From an uncultured Oscillospiraceae bacterium (GTDB lineage Bacteria > Bacillota > Clostridia > Oscillospirales > Acutalibacteraceae): DNA of 31,887 bases. The DNA lies in assembly GCA_900548545.1 (NCBI GenBank), contig URKX01000028.1:1-31887 (forward strand), in the 5' to 3' direction. This document shows, piece after piece, positions 22,440 to 30,734 of this stretch (position 1 is the first letter of the stretch; every line of letters begins with the position of its first letter). The notes beneath the pieces were generated by a model that saw only the letters and a program-made list of their open reading frames with translations, made no database searches and was not told the origin of the DNA. Position numbers and translations under genes: made by a program.

Positions 22440-23312
22440 ATGAACAGCCAGCTTGCCGAGCGCATCCATCAGCACAGTGCCAGTTTTTCCAAGGGCCAGC
22501 GGATGATTGCCCGTTATATTGAAGAACATTCCGACCAGGTAGCCTTTATGACCGCCTCAAAGTTGGGGGGCACGGTGGGGGTCAGCGAGTCCACCGTGGT
22601 GCGGTTTGCCACCGAGATCGGCTATTCCGGATATCCGGCCTTGCAGCAGGCCATGCAAGAGATGATCCGCAGTAAGATGACCAGCACCCAGCGGCTGGAG
22701 CGCACCTCCCGGAACATCCCTGCCCACCGTTTGCTGGACGAGGCGCTGGACCAAGATATCGACATTTTGAAGCGCACCAAGGAGAGTGTGGACCGGGAGG
22801 CTTTTTACAAAGCCGCGGACGCCCTGGTGGACGCCAAGACCGTGTATGTGTTGGGGGCGGGCAGCTCACTGGCTTTGGCCACGTTTTTGTCCCACTACCT
22901 GCGGCTGGTATTCGACACTGTCCATTTGGTTGAGGCTACCAGCGAGGCCACCATTTTGCAGCAGATGGTCCGCGTTGGGGAAGGGGATGCGGTCATTGCC
23001 ATCAGCTTCCCCCGCTATTCCAAAAAAGCGGTGAAGACCATGAAGTACGCCTCTTCCCAAAAGGCCACCACCGTGGCCATCACCGACAGCCCCCTGTCGC
23101 CCTTGGCCCAGTATGCCTCCCATGTGCTGCTGGCCCGCAGCGATATGGTTTCCTTTGTGGATTCCCTGGTGGGCCCCTTGAGTGTGATCAACGCCCTCAT
23201 CGTCACCGTGGCCATCAAAAAGAAAAACGAGGTGGCGGATACCCTGCGGAAGATCGAGGAAATTTGGGATGAGTATGGCGTCTACGAGAAAGTGGACGAG
23301 AAAGGCAACTGA
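22440..23312 (+). CDS. MurR/RpiR-family transcriptional regulator
   Basis: A 290-residue regulator with an N-terminal HTH_6 DNA-binding domain (about 1-77; SKLGGTVGVSESTVVRFATE) and a C-terminal SIS sugar-phosphate-binding domain (about 115-270; VYVLGAGSSLALATFL, AISFPRYSKKAV, AITDSPLSPLA). Members sense phosphosugars such as N-acetylmuramate 6-phosphate or ribose 5-phosphate. No sugar gene is adjacent, so the ligand is unknown. ATG at 22440 with AAAGGAAGAAAGGA upstream. It is two bases from the next gene and leads the housekeeping operon, which is unusual. Control of its own promoter is suggested by the inverted repeat. Confidence 0.92.
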   Translation: MNSQLAERIHQHSASFSKGQRMIARYIEEHSDQVAFMTASKLGGTVGVSESTVVRFATEIGYSGYPALQQAMQEMIRSKMTSTQRLERTSRNIPAHRLLDEALDQDIDILKRTKESVDREAFYKAADALVDAKTVYVLGAGSSLALATFLSHYLRLVFDTVHLVEATSEATILQQMVRVGEGDAVIAISFPRYSKKAVKTMKYASSQKATTVAITDSPLSPLAQYASHVLLARSDMVSFVDSLVGPLSVINALIVTVAIKKKNEVADTLRKIEEIWDEYGVYEKVDEKGN

Positions 23313-23314
23313 CC

Positions 23315-24547
23315 TTGAAGCAGTTTGATGTAATCGTGGTGGGCGGCGGGGCTGCCGGGCTGATGGCTGCGGGAGCTGCTGCAAGCCGGGGGCTGTCCGT
23401 GGGCCTTTTTGACAAGAACCAGCAGTTGGGCAGGAAGGTGCGCATTACCGGCAAGGGGCGCTGCAACGTGACCAACAACTGCTCTGTGGAAGAGGTGGTG
23501 GCATCTTGCCCACGGGGTGGGAAGTTCCTCTATGGGGCGCTTTCCGCCTTTTCCCCCCAGGATACCATGGCCTTTTTTGAGGGCCAGGGTGTCCCCTTGA
23601 AAACAGAGCGGGGCCGGCGGGTGTTCCCCGTGTCCGACAATGCCCACCAGATCGCCGACGCCTTGGCCCGTTGGGCAGGGAAGGCCCAGGTGATCCGGCA
23701 GGCGGTGACGGAGGTCCTTACAGAGGGCGGCCGGGCTGTGGGGGTGAAGACAGCCCAGGGGGCCTACCATGCCCAGGGTGTCATCCTCTGCTGCGGCGGG
23801 GCCTCCTACCCGGGCACCGGCTCCAACGGGGACGGCTACAAGCTGGCCTCCCAGCTGGGCCACACCATTGTAAAGCCCACGCCCTCCCTGGTCCCCTTGG
23901 TGGAGCGGGGGGATTGGTGTTCCCAGCTGATGGGCCTTTCCCTGCGCAACTGTGGGGTGAAGGTGACCCAGCAGGGCAAGAAAAAGCCGGTGTACGAGGA
24001 CTTTGGGGAGCTGCTGTTCACCCATTTTGGGCTTTCCGGGCCCACGATCCTCAGCGCGTCGGCCCACCTCCACCCCATGGAGCCGGGAAAGTATACCGTC
24101 CACATCGACTTAAAACCCGCCCTGAGCCCCCAGCAGCTGGACCAACGTCTTTTGCGGGACTTGGAGGGGCATAAAAATAAATTTTTTGCCAATTCTTTAG
24201 AAGAGCTTTTGCCTCAAAAGCTGATCCCGGTGGTGGTGGAGCGCAGCGGTATCCCAGGGGAAACACGGTGCAACTCCGTCACCAAGGAACAGCGCCGGGC
24301 CCTGCTGGGATTGCTGAAGGATTTCTCCCTGGAGGTGGAGGGCTTCCGGCCCATTGCCGAGGCCATCGTCACCTCTGGCGGGGTGAGTTTAAAGGAGATC
24401 GACCCCCGGACCATGGAGTCCAAACGGGTGCCGGGGCTGTACTTTGCCGGGGAGCTGATGGACGCCGACGCCTACACCGGGGGCTACAATTTGCAGATCG
24501 CCTTTGCCACCGGCCGGCTGGCGGGGAACAGCGTCTGTACCCCTTGA
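23315..24547 (+). CDS. BaiN/RdsA-like (HI0933/YhiN) flavoprotein oxidoreductase
   Basis: A 410-residue FAD-dependent oxidoreductase. The FAD-binding Rossmann motif VVGGGAAGLMAAG is at residues 8-20. GRKVRITGKGRCNVTN is the hallmark of the HI0933/YhiN family, CCGGASYPGTGSNGDGY follows mid-protein, and the end has GLYFAGELMDADAYTGGYNLQIAFATG. Automatic annotation often labels these BaiN, a proposed bile-acid dehydroxylation enzyme, but the family is nearly universal in Firmicutes and its real reaction is unsettled. The start is a TTG at 23315, two bases after the rpiR stop, with AAAGG inside the rpiR end, so translation is probably coupled. It is commonly next to cmk in Clostridia. Confidence 0.9.
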   Translation: MKQFDVIVVGGGAAGLMAAGAAASRGLSVGLFDKNQQLGRKVRITGKGRCNVTNNCSVEEVVASCPRGGKFLYGALSAFSPQDTMAFFEGQGVPLKTERGRRVFPVSDNAHQIADALARWAGKAQVIRQAVTEVLTEGGRAVGVKTAQGAYHAQGVILCCGGASYPGTGSNGDGYKLASQLGHTIVKPTPSLVPLVERGDWCSQLMGLSLRNCGVKVTQQGKKKPVYEDFGELLFTHFGLSGPTILSASAHLHPMEPGKYTVHIDLKPALSPQQLDQRLLRDLEGHKNKFFANSLEELLPQKLIPVVVERSGIPGETRCNSVTKEQRRALLGLLKDFSLEVEGFRPIAEAIVTSGGVSLKEIDPRTMESKRVPGLYFAGELMDADAYTGGYNLQIAFATGRLAGNSVCTP

Positions 24548-24612
24548 GGCTTTGCAGCCCCAAGGCGGGAGCGCATGAAAACCAAGGGAACACGAGGAAG
24601 GAGTGTAGATGG

Positions 24613-25275
24613 ATGTTTGCAGTTGCCATCGACGGCCCCGCCGGGGCTGGGAAGAGCAGTGTGGCCAAGGCTGCGGCCAAGGAGCTGGGGTTCGTGTACG
24701 TGGACACCGGTGCCATTTACCGCACCATCGCCCTGTATGTGCTGCGTCAGGGGGTGGCCCCCCAGGACGCCGCCGGGGTGGAGGGCCTGCTGCCTCAAAT
24801 TGAAATCGGCATGGAGTACACGGACCAGGGCCAGAAAATGATCCTCAACGGGGAGGACGTCACCGGGCTGATCCGCACCCCGGAGGTGTCCATGGCCACC
24901 TCCACCTGTTCCGCCATCCCGGCGGTACGGGCGTTCCTGTTGCAGCTCCAGCGGGACTTGGCGGAAAAGAACAACGTGCTCATGGACGGCCGGGATATTG
25001 GCACGGTGGTGCTTCCCCACGCCCAGCTGAAGGTGTTCCTCACCGCTTCCCCCCAAGAGAGGGCCCGGCGGCGGGTGCTCCAGCTGGAGGAGTCCGGCCG
25101 GAAGGCGGACTATGAGGCCATCCTGCGGGACATCCAGCAGCGGGACTACCAGGATTCCCACCGGGAAACCGCCCCGCTGCGCCCGGCAGAGGACTCTGTG
25201 TTGGTGGACACCAGCGGCGTCACCTTTGAAGAGTCGGTGCGGCGGTTGGTGGAGCTTGTCCGGGAACGGCTGTAA
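24613..25275 (+). CDS. cmk: Cytidylate kinase
   Basis: A 220-residue (d)CMP kinase that makes CDP and dCDP for nucleotide and phospholipid synthesis. The P-loop DGPAGAGKSS is at residues 7-16. YVDTGAIYRTIAL, the NMP-binding region, MDGRDIGTVVLP and the lid segment RDIQQRDYQDSHRETAPLRP (substrate-binding Asp and Arg residues) are typical. Length is normal. I chose the ATG at 24613; another ATG four bases earlier is out of frame. AAGGAG lies about ten bases upstream. It is in the operon between the flavoprotein gene and plsC. Confidence 0.96.
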   Translation: MFAVAIDGPAGAGKSSVAKAAAKELGFVYVDTGAIYRTIALYVLRQGVAPQDAAGVEGLLPQIEIGMEYTDQGQKMILNGEDVTGLIRTPEVSMATSTCSAIPAVRAFLLQLQRDLAEKNNVLMDGRDIGTVVLPHAQLKVFLTASPQERARRRVLQLEESGRKADYEAILRDIQQRDYQDSHRETAPLRPAEDSVLVDTSGVTFEESVRRLVELVRERL

Positions 25276-25309
25276 GGCTTTGAATGTTGGGTTTTGGGAA
25301 ACGAACGTG

Positions 25310-25321
25310 TCAAAATTTTGA
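25310..25321 (+). repeat. Perfect palindrome before plsC
   Basis: TCAAAATTTTGA is a 12-base perfect palindrome followed by TTTTTT, seven bases before the plsC binding site AAGGGG. It could be a regulator site or an incidental AT-rich element; the stem is too weak for a terminator. Confidence 0.3.
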
Positions 25322-25339
25322 TTTTTTAAGGGGTGGGTT

Positions 25340-26077
25340 GTGTTGAGCAAGGGCAAGAAAGCAAAATCAAAGACGTGGCTCTATTTTTTGGGGCAAACCA
25401 TCTTATGGGGGTATTTCCATGTGGTGTTCCGCATGAAAGTGGTGGGTGCGGAAAACGTGCCCAAAGAGGGGCCGGTGCTGTTGTGCAGCAACCATCTGGC
25501 CAAGCGCGATCCTGTGCTGCTGGGTGTTTCCCAGAAGAGGCAGGTGTTCTATATGGCCAAGGAAGAGCTGTTCCGAAACCCCTTTTTAAATGGGCTGTTC
25601 CGGCTGTTGGGGGCTTTCCCAGTGAAGCGGGGCACCGGCGGCGGCGACGCTTTGGAGGAGGCCTACGCCATCTTGGAGGAGAACGGCGTGGTGGGCGTGT
25701 TCATTGAGGGGCACCGCTCCAAGGACGGCAGGCTTCAAAAGCCCAAGACCGGCGCCGCGCTGCTGGCTTATAAAACAAAGGCGCCGGTGGTGCCGGTGTG
25801 CATCACTGCCGGGGATGGCAAACAGCCGGGGATGTTCAAGCGCACCTTGATCCGTTTTGGAAAGCCCATTTCGGCCCAGGAGCTGAATATCCAAAATGAT
25901 TCCAGTATGCAGCTGCGCCGGGCCAGCCGGACCATTATGAGCCGCATTGCCCAATTGCGGGAGGAGTCTTGTAAGGACCTGGGGCTGCCTTCCCAACTGG
26001 AACCGCTTGCCCCGAAGGCGCCGCCTGTTGCTGAAACAGGGGCCGCCCCCTCCCAGGAGGCCCCCCATGAAGGTTGA
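25340..26077 (+). CDS. plsC: 1-acyl-sn-glycerol-3-phosphate acyltransferase
   Basis: A 245-residue lysophosphatidate acyltransferase that adds the second acyl chain in phosphatidic acid synthesis at the membrane. The catalytic HX4D motif is SNHLAKRD (His52, Asp57). The substrate motif is FIEGHRSKDG (121-130) in place of the usual FPEGTRS, with the Glu and Arg kept. An N-terminal hydrophobic helix (about 13-30) anchors it. The start is a GTG at 25340, with AAGGGG six bases upstream. The last 30 residues are a Pro/Ala/Glu-rich tail that overlaps the ispH start by 11 bases, so translation is coupled. Confidence 0.92.
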   Translation: MLSKGKKAKSKTWLYFLGQTILWGYFHVVFRMKVVGAENVPKEGPVLLCSNHLAKRDPVLLGVSQKRQVFYMAKEELFRNPFLNGLFRLLGAFPVKRGTGGGDALEEAYAILEENGVVGVFIEGHRSKDGRLQKPKTGAALLAYKTKAPVVPVCITAGDGKQPGMFKRTLIRFGKPISAQELNIQNDSSMQLRRASRTIMSRIAQLREESCKDLGLPSQLEPLAPKAPPVAETGAAPSQEAPHEG

Positions 26078-28070
26078 GGTGGCCAAGAGTGCCGGGTTCT
26101 GCTTTGGGGTGGACCGGGCGGTGAACGCTGTGTACCAGCTGTTGGAAGGGGGCAAGCGGGCAGCCACCTTGGGCCCCATCATCCACAACCCCCAGGTCAC
26201 AGAGGACCTGGCGGCCAGGGGTGTAGTGGTAGTTGAGGAGCCCTCCCAGACTCCCCAGGGGTATACGCTGGTCATCCGCTCCCATGGGGTTTCCCGGGAG
26301 GTGGAGGAAAAGATCCAGGCCCTTTCCATCCCCTGCGTGGACGCCACTTGCCCTTTTGTGAAAAAGATTCACGGCCTAGCCCAGCAAGCCGGGAAGGAAG
26401 GAAAGGTGTTCCTGCTGGCCGGGGATCAAGACCATCCCGAGGTGAAGGGGATTGTGGGGCACTGCAAAGGGGAGAATTTTGTGGTAAAAAACAGCGAAGA
26501 ATTAGTTGATTTGCTGAATTTTTATCCGGAATTGTGTGAGAAACCACTAGCGGTTGCGGCCCAAACCACCTTTCACGCAGGGGAATGGGAAAAATGCTTG
26601 GAAACTCTGAAAAAACTATGTACAAACGCCACGTTTTTTGCTACAATATGTAATGCGACTGCGAGACGGCAAAAAGAGGCAAAAACCCTTGCCCAGCACT
26701 GTGACCGGATGGTGGTGGTGGGGGGCAGGAACAGTTCGAACACGGCAAAGCTGCGCGACATCTGCGCACAGTACTGCGAGACGTACCTCATCGAAAGGGC
26801 GGACGAGCTGCCTGTGTTTCCGGCCGGGCTGAGCGTTGGCATCACAGCGGGGGCATCCACGCCCGCAAGCATTATAAAGGAGGTACTTGCTACCATGGCA
26901 GAAGTGACAAACAACGAACAAAATTTTGAGGAAATGCTTGAGGAATCCCTCAAAAGCTTCAATACAGACGAGAAGGTTCACGGCGTCGTTGTGGGGATCT
27001 CCCCCACCGAGGTCTATGTGGACGTAGGCCGCAAGCAGGCTGGGTTCATCCCCGCAAGCGAGCTCTCCAACGACCCCAGCGCCAAGCCTGAGGATCTGGT
27101 GAAGATCGGCGACGAGATGGATCTGCTGATTATGAAGACCAACGACCAGGAAGGCACCATCATGCTCTCCAAGCGCCGTGTGGACGCTATGAAGGGCTGG
27201 GATGAGATCGCCGAGGCCATGGAGCAGAATGAAGTCCTCTCCGGCAAGGTCATCGAAGTGGTCAAGGGCGGCGTTATCGTCCTGAAGGGCGCTATGCGCG
27301 TTTTTGTGCCCGCCTCTCAGGCCACCGCTTCCCGCGGGGAAGACCTGAACGAGCTTATGGGTAAAGAGGTTCGTTTCCGCATTATTGAGGTCAACCGCCA
27401 GCGCCGCCGCGCTGTGGGCTCCATCCGCAGCGTACTCCGCGAGGAGCGCAAGGCTGCCCAGGAGAAGTTCTGGGAGCAGGTGGAAGAGGGCCAGACCTAC
27501 ACCGGCAAGGTGAAGTCCCTGACCAACTTCGGCGCCTTTGTGGACCTGGGCGGTGTGGACGGCATGGTGCACATCTCCGAGCTCTCTTGGAACCGCATCA
27601 AGCATCCCAGCGAAGTGCTCAATGTGGGCGACACCGTGGAAGTGTATGTCAAGGGCCTTGACCGCGAGAACGGCAAGATCTCCCTGGGCTACAAGCGTCC
27701 TGAGGACAACCCCTGGGTGAAGCTGGAGCGGGAGTATCCTGTGGGCACCGTGTGCGATGCCAAGATCGTGGGCATGACTCAGTTCGGCGCGTTCGCCAGC
27801 GTGATCCCCGGCATCGACGGCCTGATCCACATTTCCCAGATCGCTGACCACCGGATCGAGAAGCCCCAGGATGTTTTGAAGGTGGGCGACGAGGTGAAGG
27901 TGAAGATCACCGAAATCGACTTTGAACGCCATCGTGTATCCCTGTCCATCCGCGCTTTGCTGGAGGAGCAGAAGGCCGCTGAAGACGAGGCCGCTGCCCA
28001 GGCTCCCGCAGAGGAGGTTGTGTATTCCACCGAGGCTGCCGAAGAGGCCCAGCCTGAAGAGCAGGAGTAA
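26067..28070 (+). CDS. ispH-rpsA: HMBPP reductase (IspH) fused to ribosomal protein S1
   Basis: A 667-residue fusion. Residues 1-276 are IspH, the [4Fe-4S] enzyme of the last MEP-pathway step, making IPP and DMAPP from HMBPP. Cluster cysteines are Cys12 (GFCFGV), Cys95 (DATCPFV) and Cys195 (TICNAT); GDQDHPEVKGIVGH is also typical. Residues 277-667 carry four S1 RNA-binding repeats, then an acidic Ala/Glu tail. Such fusions are known in Clostridia. The S1 part uses visibly more biased codons, while 26460-26660 in IspH is AT-rich. ATG at 26067 with CAGGAGG, overlapping plsC. A strong internal start at 26895 suggests that free S1 is also made. Confidence 0.95.
   Translation: MKVEVAKSAGFCFGVDRAVNAVYQLLEGGKRAATLGPIIHNPQVTEDLAARGVVVVEEPSQTPQGYTLVIRSHGVSREVEEKIQALSIPCVDATCPFVKKIHGLAQQAGKEGKVFLLAGDQDHPEVKGIVGHCKGENFVVKNSEELVDLLNFYPELCEKPLAVAAQTTFHAGEWEKCLETLKKLCTNATFFATICNATARRQKEAKTLAQHCDRMVVVGGRNSSNTAKLRDICAQYCETYLIERADELPVFPAGLSVGITAGASTPASIIKEVLATMAEVTNNEQNFEEMLEESLKSFNTDEKVHGVVVGISPTEVYVDVGRKQAGFIPASELSNDPSAKPEDLVKIGDEMDLLIMKTNDQEGTIMLSKRRVDAMKGWDEIAEAMEQNEVLSGKVIEVVKGGVIVLKGAMRVFVPASQATASRGEDLNELMGKEVRFRIIEVNRQRRRAVGSIRSVLREERKAAQEKFWEQVEEGQTYTGKVKSLTNFGAFVDLGGVDGMVHISELSWNRIKHPSEVLNVGDTVEVYVKGLDRENGKISLGYKRPEDNPWVKLEREYPVGTVCDAKIVGMTQFGAFASVIPGIDGLIHISQIADHRIEKPQDVLKVGDEVKVKITEIDFERHRVSLSIRALLEEQKAAEDEAAAQAPAEEVVYSTEAAEEAQPEEQE
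26876..26897 (+). promoter_or_regulatory. Internal ribosome binding site and ATG for S1 alone
   Basis: AAAGGAGGT (26876-26884) is a near-perfect anti-16S match, ten bases before ATG (26895-26897), exactly at the IspH/S1 junction and in frame. A start here would yield a 391-residue S1 protein (MAEVTNNEQN...) ending at 28070. Confidence 0.6.
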
Positions 28071-28118
28071 TTTTTAGAGGTACTTTAGCGGGGTAGCAAA
28101 GAGGGAAGGGCTGCCAGT

Positions 28119-28236
28119 GGCTTGGCCGTTTTGACCGGCCAGGCCGCGGTGCCTGCCCAAGTGCTGCCCTGCTTTGCGTGTGGGGCCTATGGCCTCCACG
28201 GCTGCGGGAATAGAAAAAACATGGGGTTTCCCCGTG
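28119..28236 (+). promoter_or_regulatory. Hairpin-rich leader between rpsA and secDF
   Basis: The 194-base gap between rpsA and secDF holds a 10-bp hairpin with one G-T pair (GGCTTGGCCG / CGGCCAGGCC, 28119-28145), an imperfect GTGGGGCC / GGCCTCCAC hairpin near 28180-28199 and CATGGGG-TTT-CCCCGTG (28220-28236). None has a T-run, so none is a terminator. They may slow or protect the transcript, or control secDF. I see no small ORF or known riboswitch here. Confidence 0.35.
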
Positions 28237-28264
28237 GGAAGCCCCGACTGGAGGAAAGAAACCC

Positions 28265-30628
28265 ATGAAGCGAGTAAAAAAACCTGTGTTTTTTGTAGTG
28301 ACGCTTCTCATCCTCGCCCTGGTGTACACCTCGCTGTTTGGCGTGTACGGCCAGAAGGGTGACTTTAAGCAGACCTACATAAAAGGCGCCGGTGATATCC
28401 GGTGGGGCATCGACATCCGGGGCGGCGTAGAGGCCACCTTCAGCCCTGCGGACGGGATAGAGGCTACCACCACCGAGCTGGAGGCAGCCAAGCAGATCAT
28501 CGAAACCCGGATGGTGTCCAACAACATCACCGACTACGAGCTGTACACCGACCCCACCAATAATCGGATCATCGTCCGGTTCCCTTGGAAGAGCGATGAG
28601 GAGGACTTCGACCCTGAAGCCGCCATCGACGAGTTGGCAGCCACTGCCCAGCTCACCTTCCGGGAAGGCATGGAGTATGAGGACGCCGAGTACGCCGACG
28701 ACGGCAGCATGGTGTACAAAACTCCTGCTGGCACCACTGCCGAAAACATCATCCTGGAGGGCAGCGACGTGGTTTCCGCCGAGCCTGCCATGACCCAGGA
28801 CGAGAGCACCGGCGAGTACAAGTACATCGTGTCCCTGAAGTTCAGCGACGAGGGCAAGGAAAAGTTTGCCGAGGCCACTTCCGAGCTGGTGGGCGAAACC
28901 ATCTCCATCTGGATGGATGATGTGATGATTTCCTTCCCCACGGTAAACTCCGTCATCAGCGACGGCAAGTGCGTGATTGAGGGAGACTTCACCAGCGAAC
29001 AGGCCGCGGCTCTGGCTTCCAAGATTCAGGCCGGCGCGCTGCCCTTTGCCCTGGAGACCTCGAACTTCAACTCCCTGGCCCCGACGCTGGGTTCTCAGGC
29101 TCTTGACGCGATGATGCTGGCTGGAATTATTGCTTTCGCCCTGATCGCAGTGCTGATGATTCTGGTTTTCAGGCTTCCCGGCGTTGTGGCTGTGATCAGC
29201 CTTGCCGGTCAGCTGGGCATCTGCTTTGCAGCCATTTCAGGCTTCTTCACATTCTTTAATTCCTTTACCATGACGCTGCCCGGTATTGCCGGCTTGATTC
29301 TCTCCATCGGTATCGGTGTGGATGCCAACGTGATTACTGCAAGCCGCATCCGTGAGGAACTCAGAAATGGAAAGACCCTGGACGGCGCGCTGCAGCGCGG
29401 TTTCCAAAGCAGTTTCTGGGCTATTTTTGACGGCAACATTACCACTGCCATTGTGGCGATAATGCTGATGGGCGTGTTTGGCCCCAGCAATATCCTTTCT
29501 CTGATATTCGGTGAGTCCACCACCGGTTCCATCTTCTCCTTCGGCTTTACCCTGTTGGTGGGCATCATCGCCAACTTTATCATGGGTGTGCTGGCTACAA
29601 GACTGATGACCATGTCTCTTGCCGGATTCAAAGGCCTGCATAAGAAGTGGCTGTTTGGCGGAGCCAGAGAGGGTGAGGCAGCTGCGGCTCAAAAGCCCCG
29701 TTCTTTCCAGTTTTATGAAAACAAGAAAGTTTATTATGCCATTTCTGTGGCAGTGATTCTGGTGGGCATCATCGCCAGCATCATCGTGGTGCCGAAGCTG
29801 GACATCCAGTTTGCTGGCGGCGCCATGATCCGCTACTCGGTAGAGGGTGGAGAGATCACTGCGGATGAGGTGCAGAAAACCTTGAAGGACGAGTTGGGCA
29901 AGGACTGCTCCGTGGCTGTCAATGAGGGAATCAATTCCGGCTCCAAGTCGGTAACCGTTTCCTTTGCAGGCAATCAGAGTATGACGCCTGAGGAACAGAA
30001 GGAAGTGGCTTCCACGCTGACCAGCGCCTATGACGAGCTCACCTTCAACCTGCTGGAATCAAACTCGGTAGACGCCACTATGGGCGCCAGGTTCTTCCAG
30101 AAATGTTTGGTCTGCTTCGCTATTACTGCTATATTCCTGTTGGTTTATATTGCGCTCCGCTTCGGTAAGATCGGCGGTTTCTCGGCAGGTCTTACGGCAA
30201 TTGTTGCACTGCTCCATGACGTGCTGATTTCCTTCTGTGTCTTTGTGGTGTTCGGCATGCCGATTAACGATATCTTCATCGCGGTAGTGCTCACCATTTT
30301 GGGTTATTCGCTGAATAGCACAATTGTCATTTATGACAGAGTGAGGGAGAACAAGCGGAAGATGGGTCCCAGGGTAAACTTTACGGATGTTATGAATTTG
30401 AGCCTTAATCAGACGCTGGGCCGCACTCTGCTCACCTCTCTTACCACATTCCTGGCTCTGCTGGTGGTGTTGATTGTGGCGGCTGCCTTTGGAATTTCGA
30501 CCGTTGTCTCCTTTGCCCTGCCTATGATGGCAGGTGTTGTGGCCGGCTGTTTCTCCTCTCAGTGTATCGCCCCCAACCTTTTTGCCATGTGGCAGATTCG
30601 CAAGCGCGAAAAATTGAACGCCAAATAG
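28265..30628 (+). CDS. secDF: Fused preprotein translocase subunits SecD-SecF
   Basis: A 787-residue fusion that uses the proton motive force to help pull secreted proteins through SecYEG. The SecD half (about 1-480) has an N-terminal membrane helix, the D1 motif as WGIDIRGGVEATF (Asp50), a large outer domain, and a five-helix block with LSIGIGVDANVITASRIREEL. The SecF half (about 490-787) has LDIQFAGGAMIRYSV, then a second five-helix block with ILGYSLNSTIVIYDRVREN. ATG at 28265 with GGAGGAAAG. Third-position GC drops from about 29090 onward. It is the last gene of the operon. Confidence 0.95.
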   Translation: MKRVKKPVFFVVTLLILALVYTSLFGVYGQKGDFKQTYIKGAGDIRWGIDIRGGVEATFSPADGIEATTTELEAAKQIIETRMVSNNITDYELYTDPTNNRIIVRFPWKSDEEDFDPEAAIDELAATAQLTFREGMEYEDAEYADDGSMVYKTPAGTTAENIILEGSDVVSAEPAMTQDESTGEYKYIVSLKFSDEGKEKFAEATSELVGETISIWMDDVMISFPTVNSVISDGKCVIEGDFTSEQAAALASKIQAGALPFALETSNFNSLAPTLGSQALDAMMLAGIIAFALIAVLMILVFRLPGVVAVISLAGQLGICFAAISGFFTFFNSFTMTLPGIAGLILSIGIGVDANVITASRIREELRNGKTLDGALQRGFQSSFWAIFDGNITTAIVAIMLMGVFGPSNILSLIFGESTTGSIFSFGFTLLVGIIANFIMGVLATRLMTMSLAGFKGLHKKWLFGGAREGEAAAAQKPRSFQFYENKKVYYAISVAVILVGIIASIIVVPKLDIQFAGGAMIRYSVEGGEITADEVQKTLKDELGKDCSVAVNEGINSGSKSVTVSFAGNQSMTPEEQKEVASTLTSAYDELTFNLLESNSVDATMGARFFQKCLVCFAITAIFLLVYIALRFGKIGGFSAGLTAIVALLHDVLISFCVFVVFGMPINDIFIAVVLTILGYSLNSTIVIYDRVRENKRKMGPRVNFTDVMNLSLNQTLGRTLLTSLTTFLALLVVLIVAAAFGISTVVSFALPMMAGVVAGCFSSQCIAPNLFAMWQIRKREKLNAK

Positions 30629-30661
30629 GGCTGTTCCCTGTGAGGCCTGTGGTGGCAGAAT

Positions 30662-30714
30662 AAAAAAAGAAGCTTCCTTCTCCCGGATTTCAGCCGGGGC
30701 AGGAAGCTTTTTTT
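30662..30714. terminator. Bidirectional terminator between secDF and the sensor kinase
   Basis: AAGCTTCCT (30670-30678) pairs with AGGAAGCTT (30701-30709), with an inner CCCGG / CCGGG stem. A-run on the left and T-run on the right let it stop transcripts from both convergent genes. Confidence 0.92.
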
Positions 30715-30734
30715 GCTGTATGCGGCACAGGAAA

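Noticed and set aside
23315..24547. Bile-acid dehydroxylation gene baiN as a functional call
   Set aside because: The family is widespread and the neighbours are housekeeping genes; no bai operon is present.
26616..27932. 438-residue minus-strand ORF opposite ispH-rpsA
   Set aside because: Antisense of conserved S1 repeats; no independent coding evidence.
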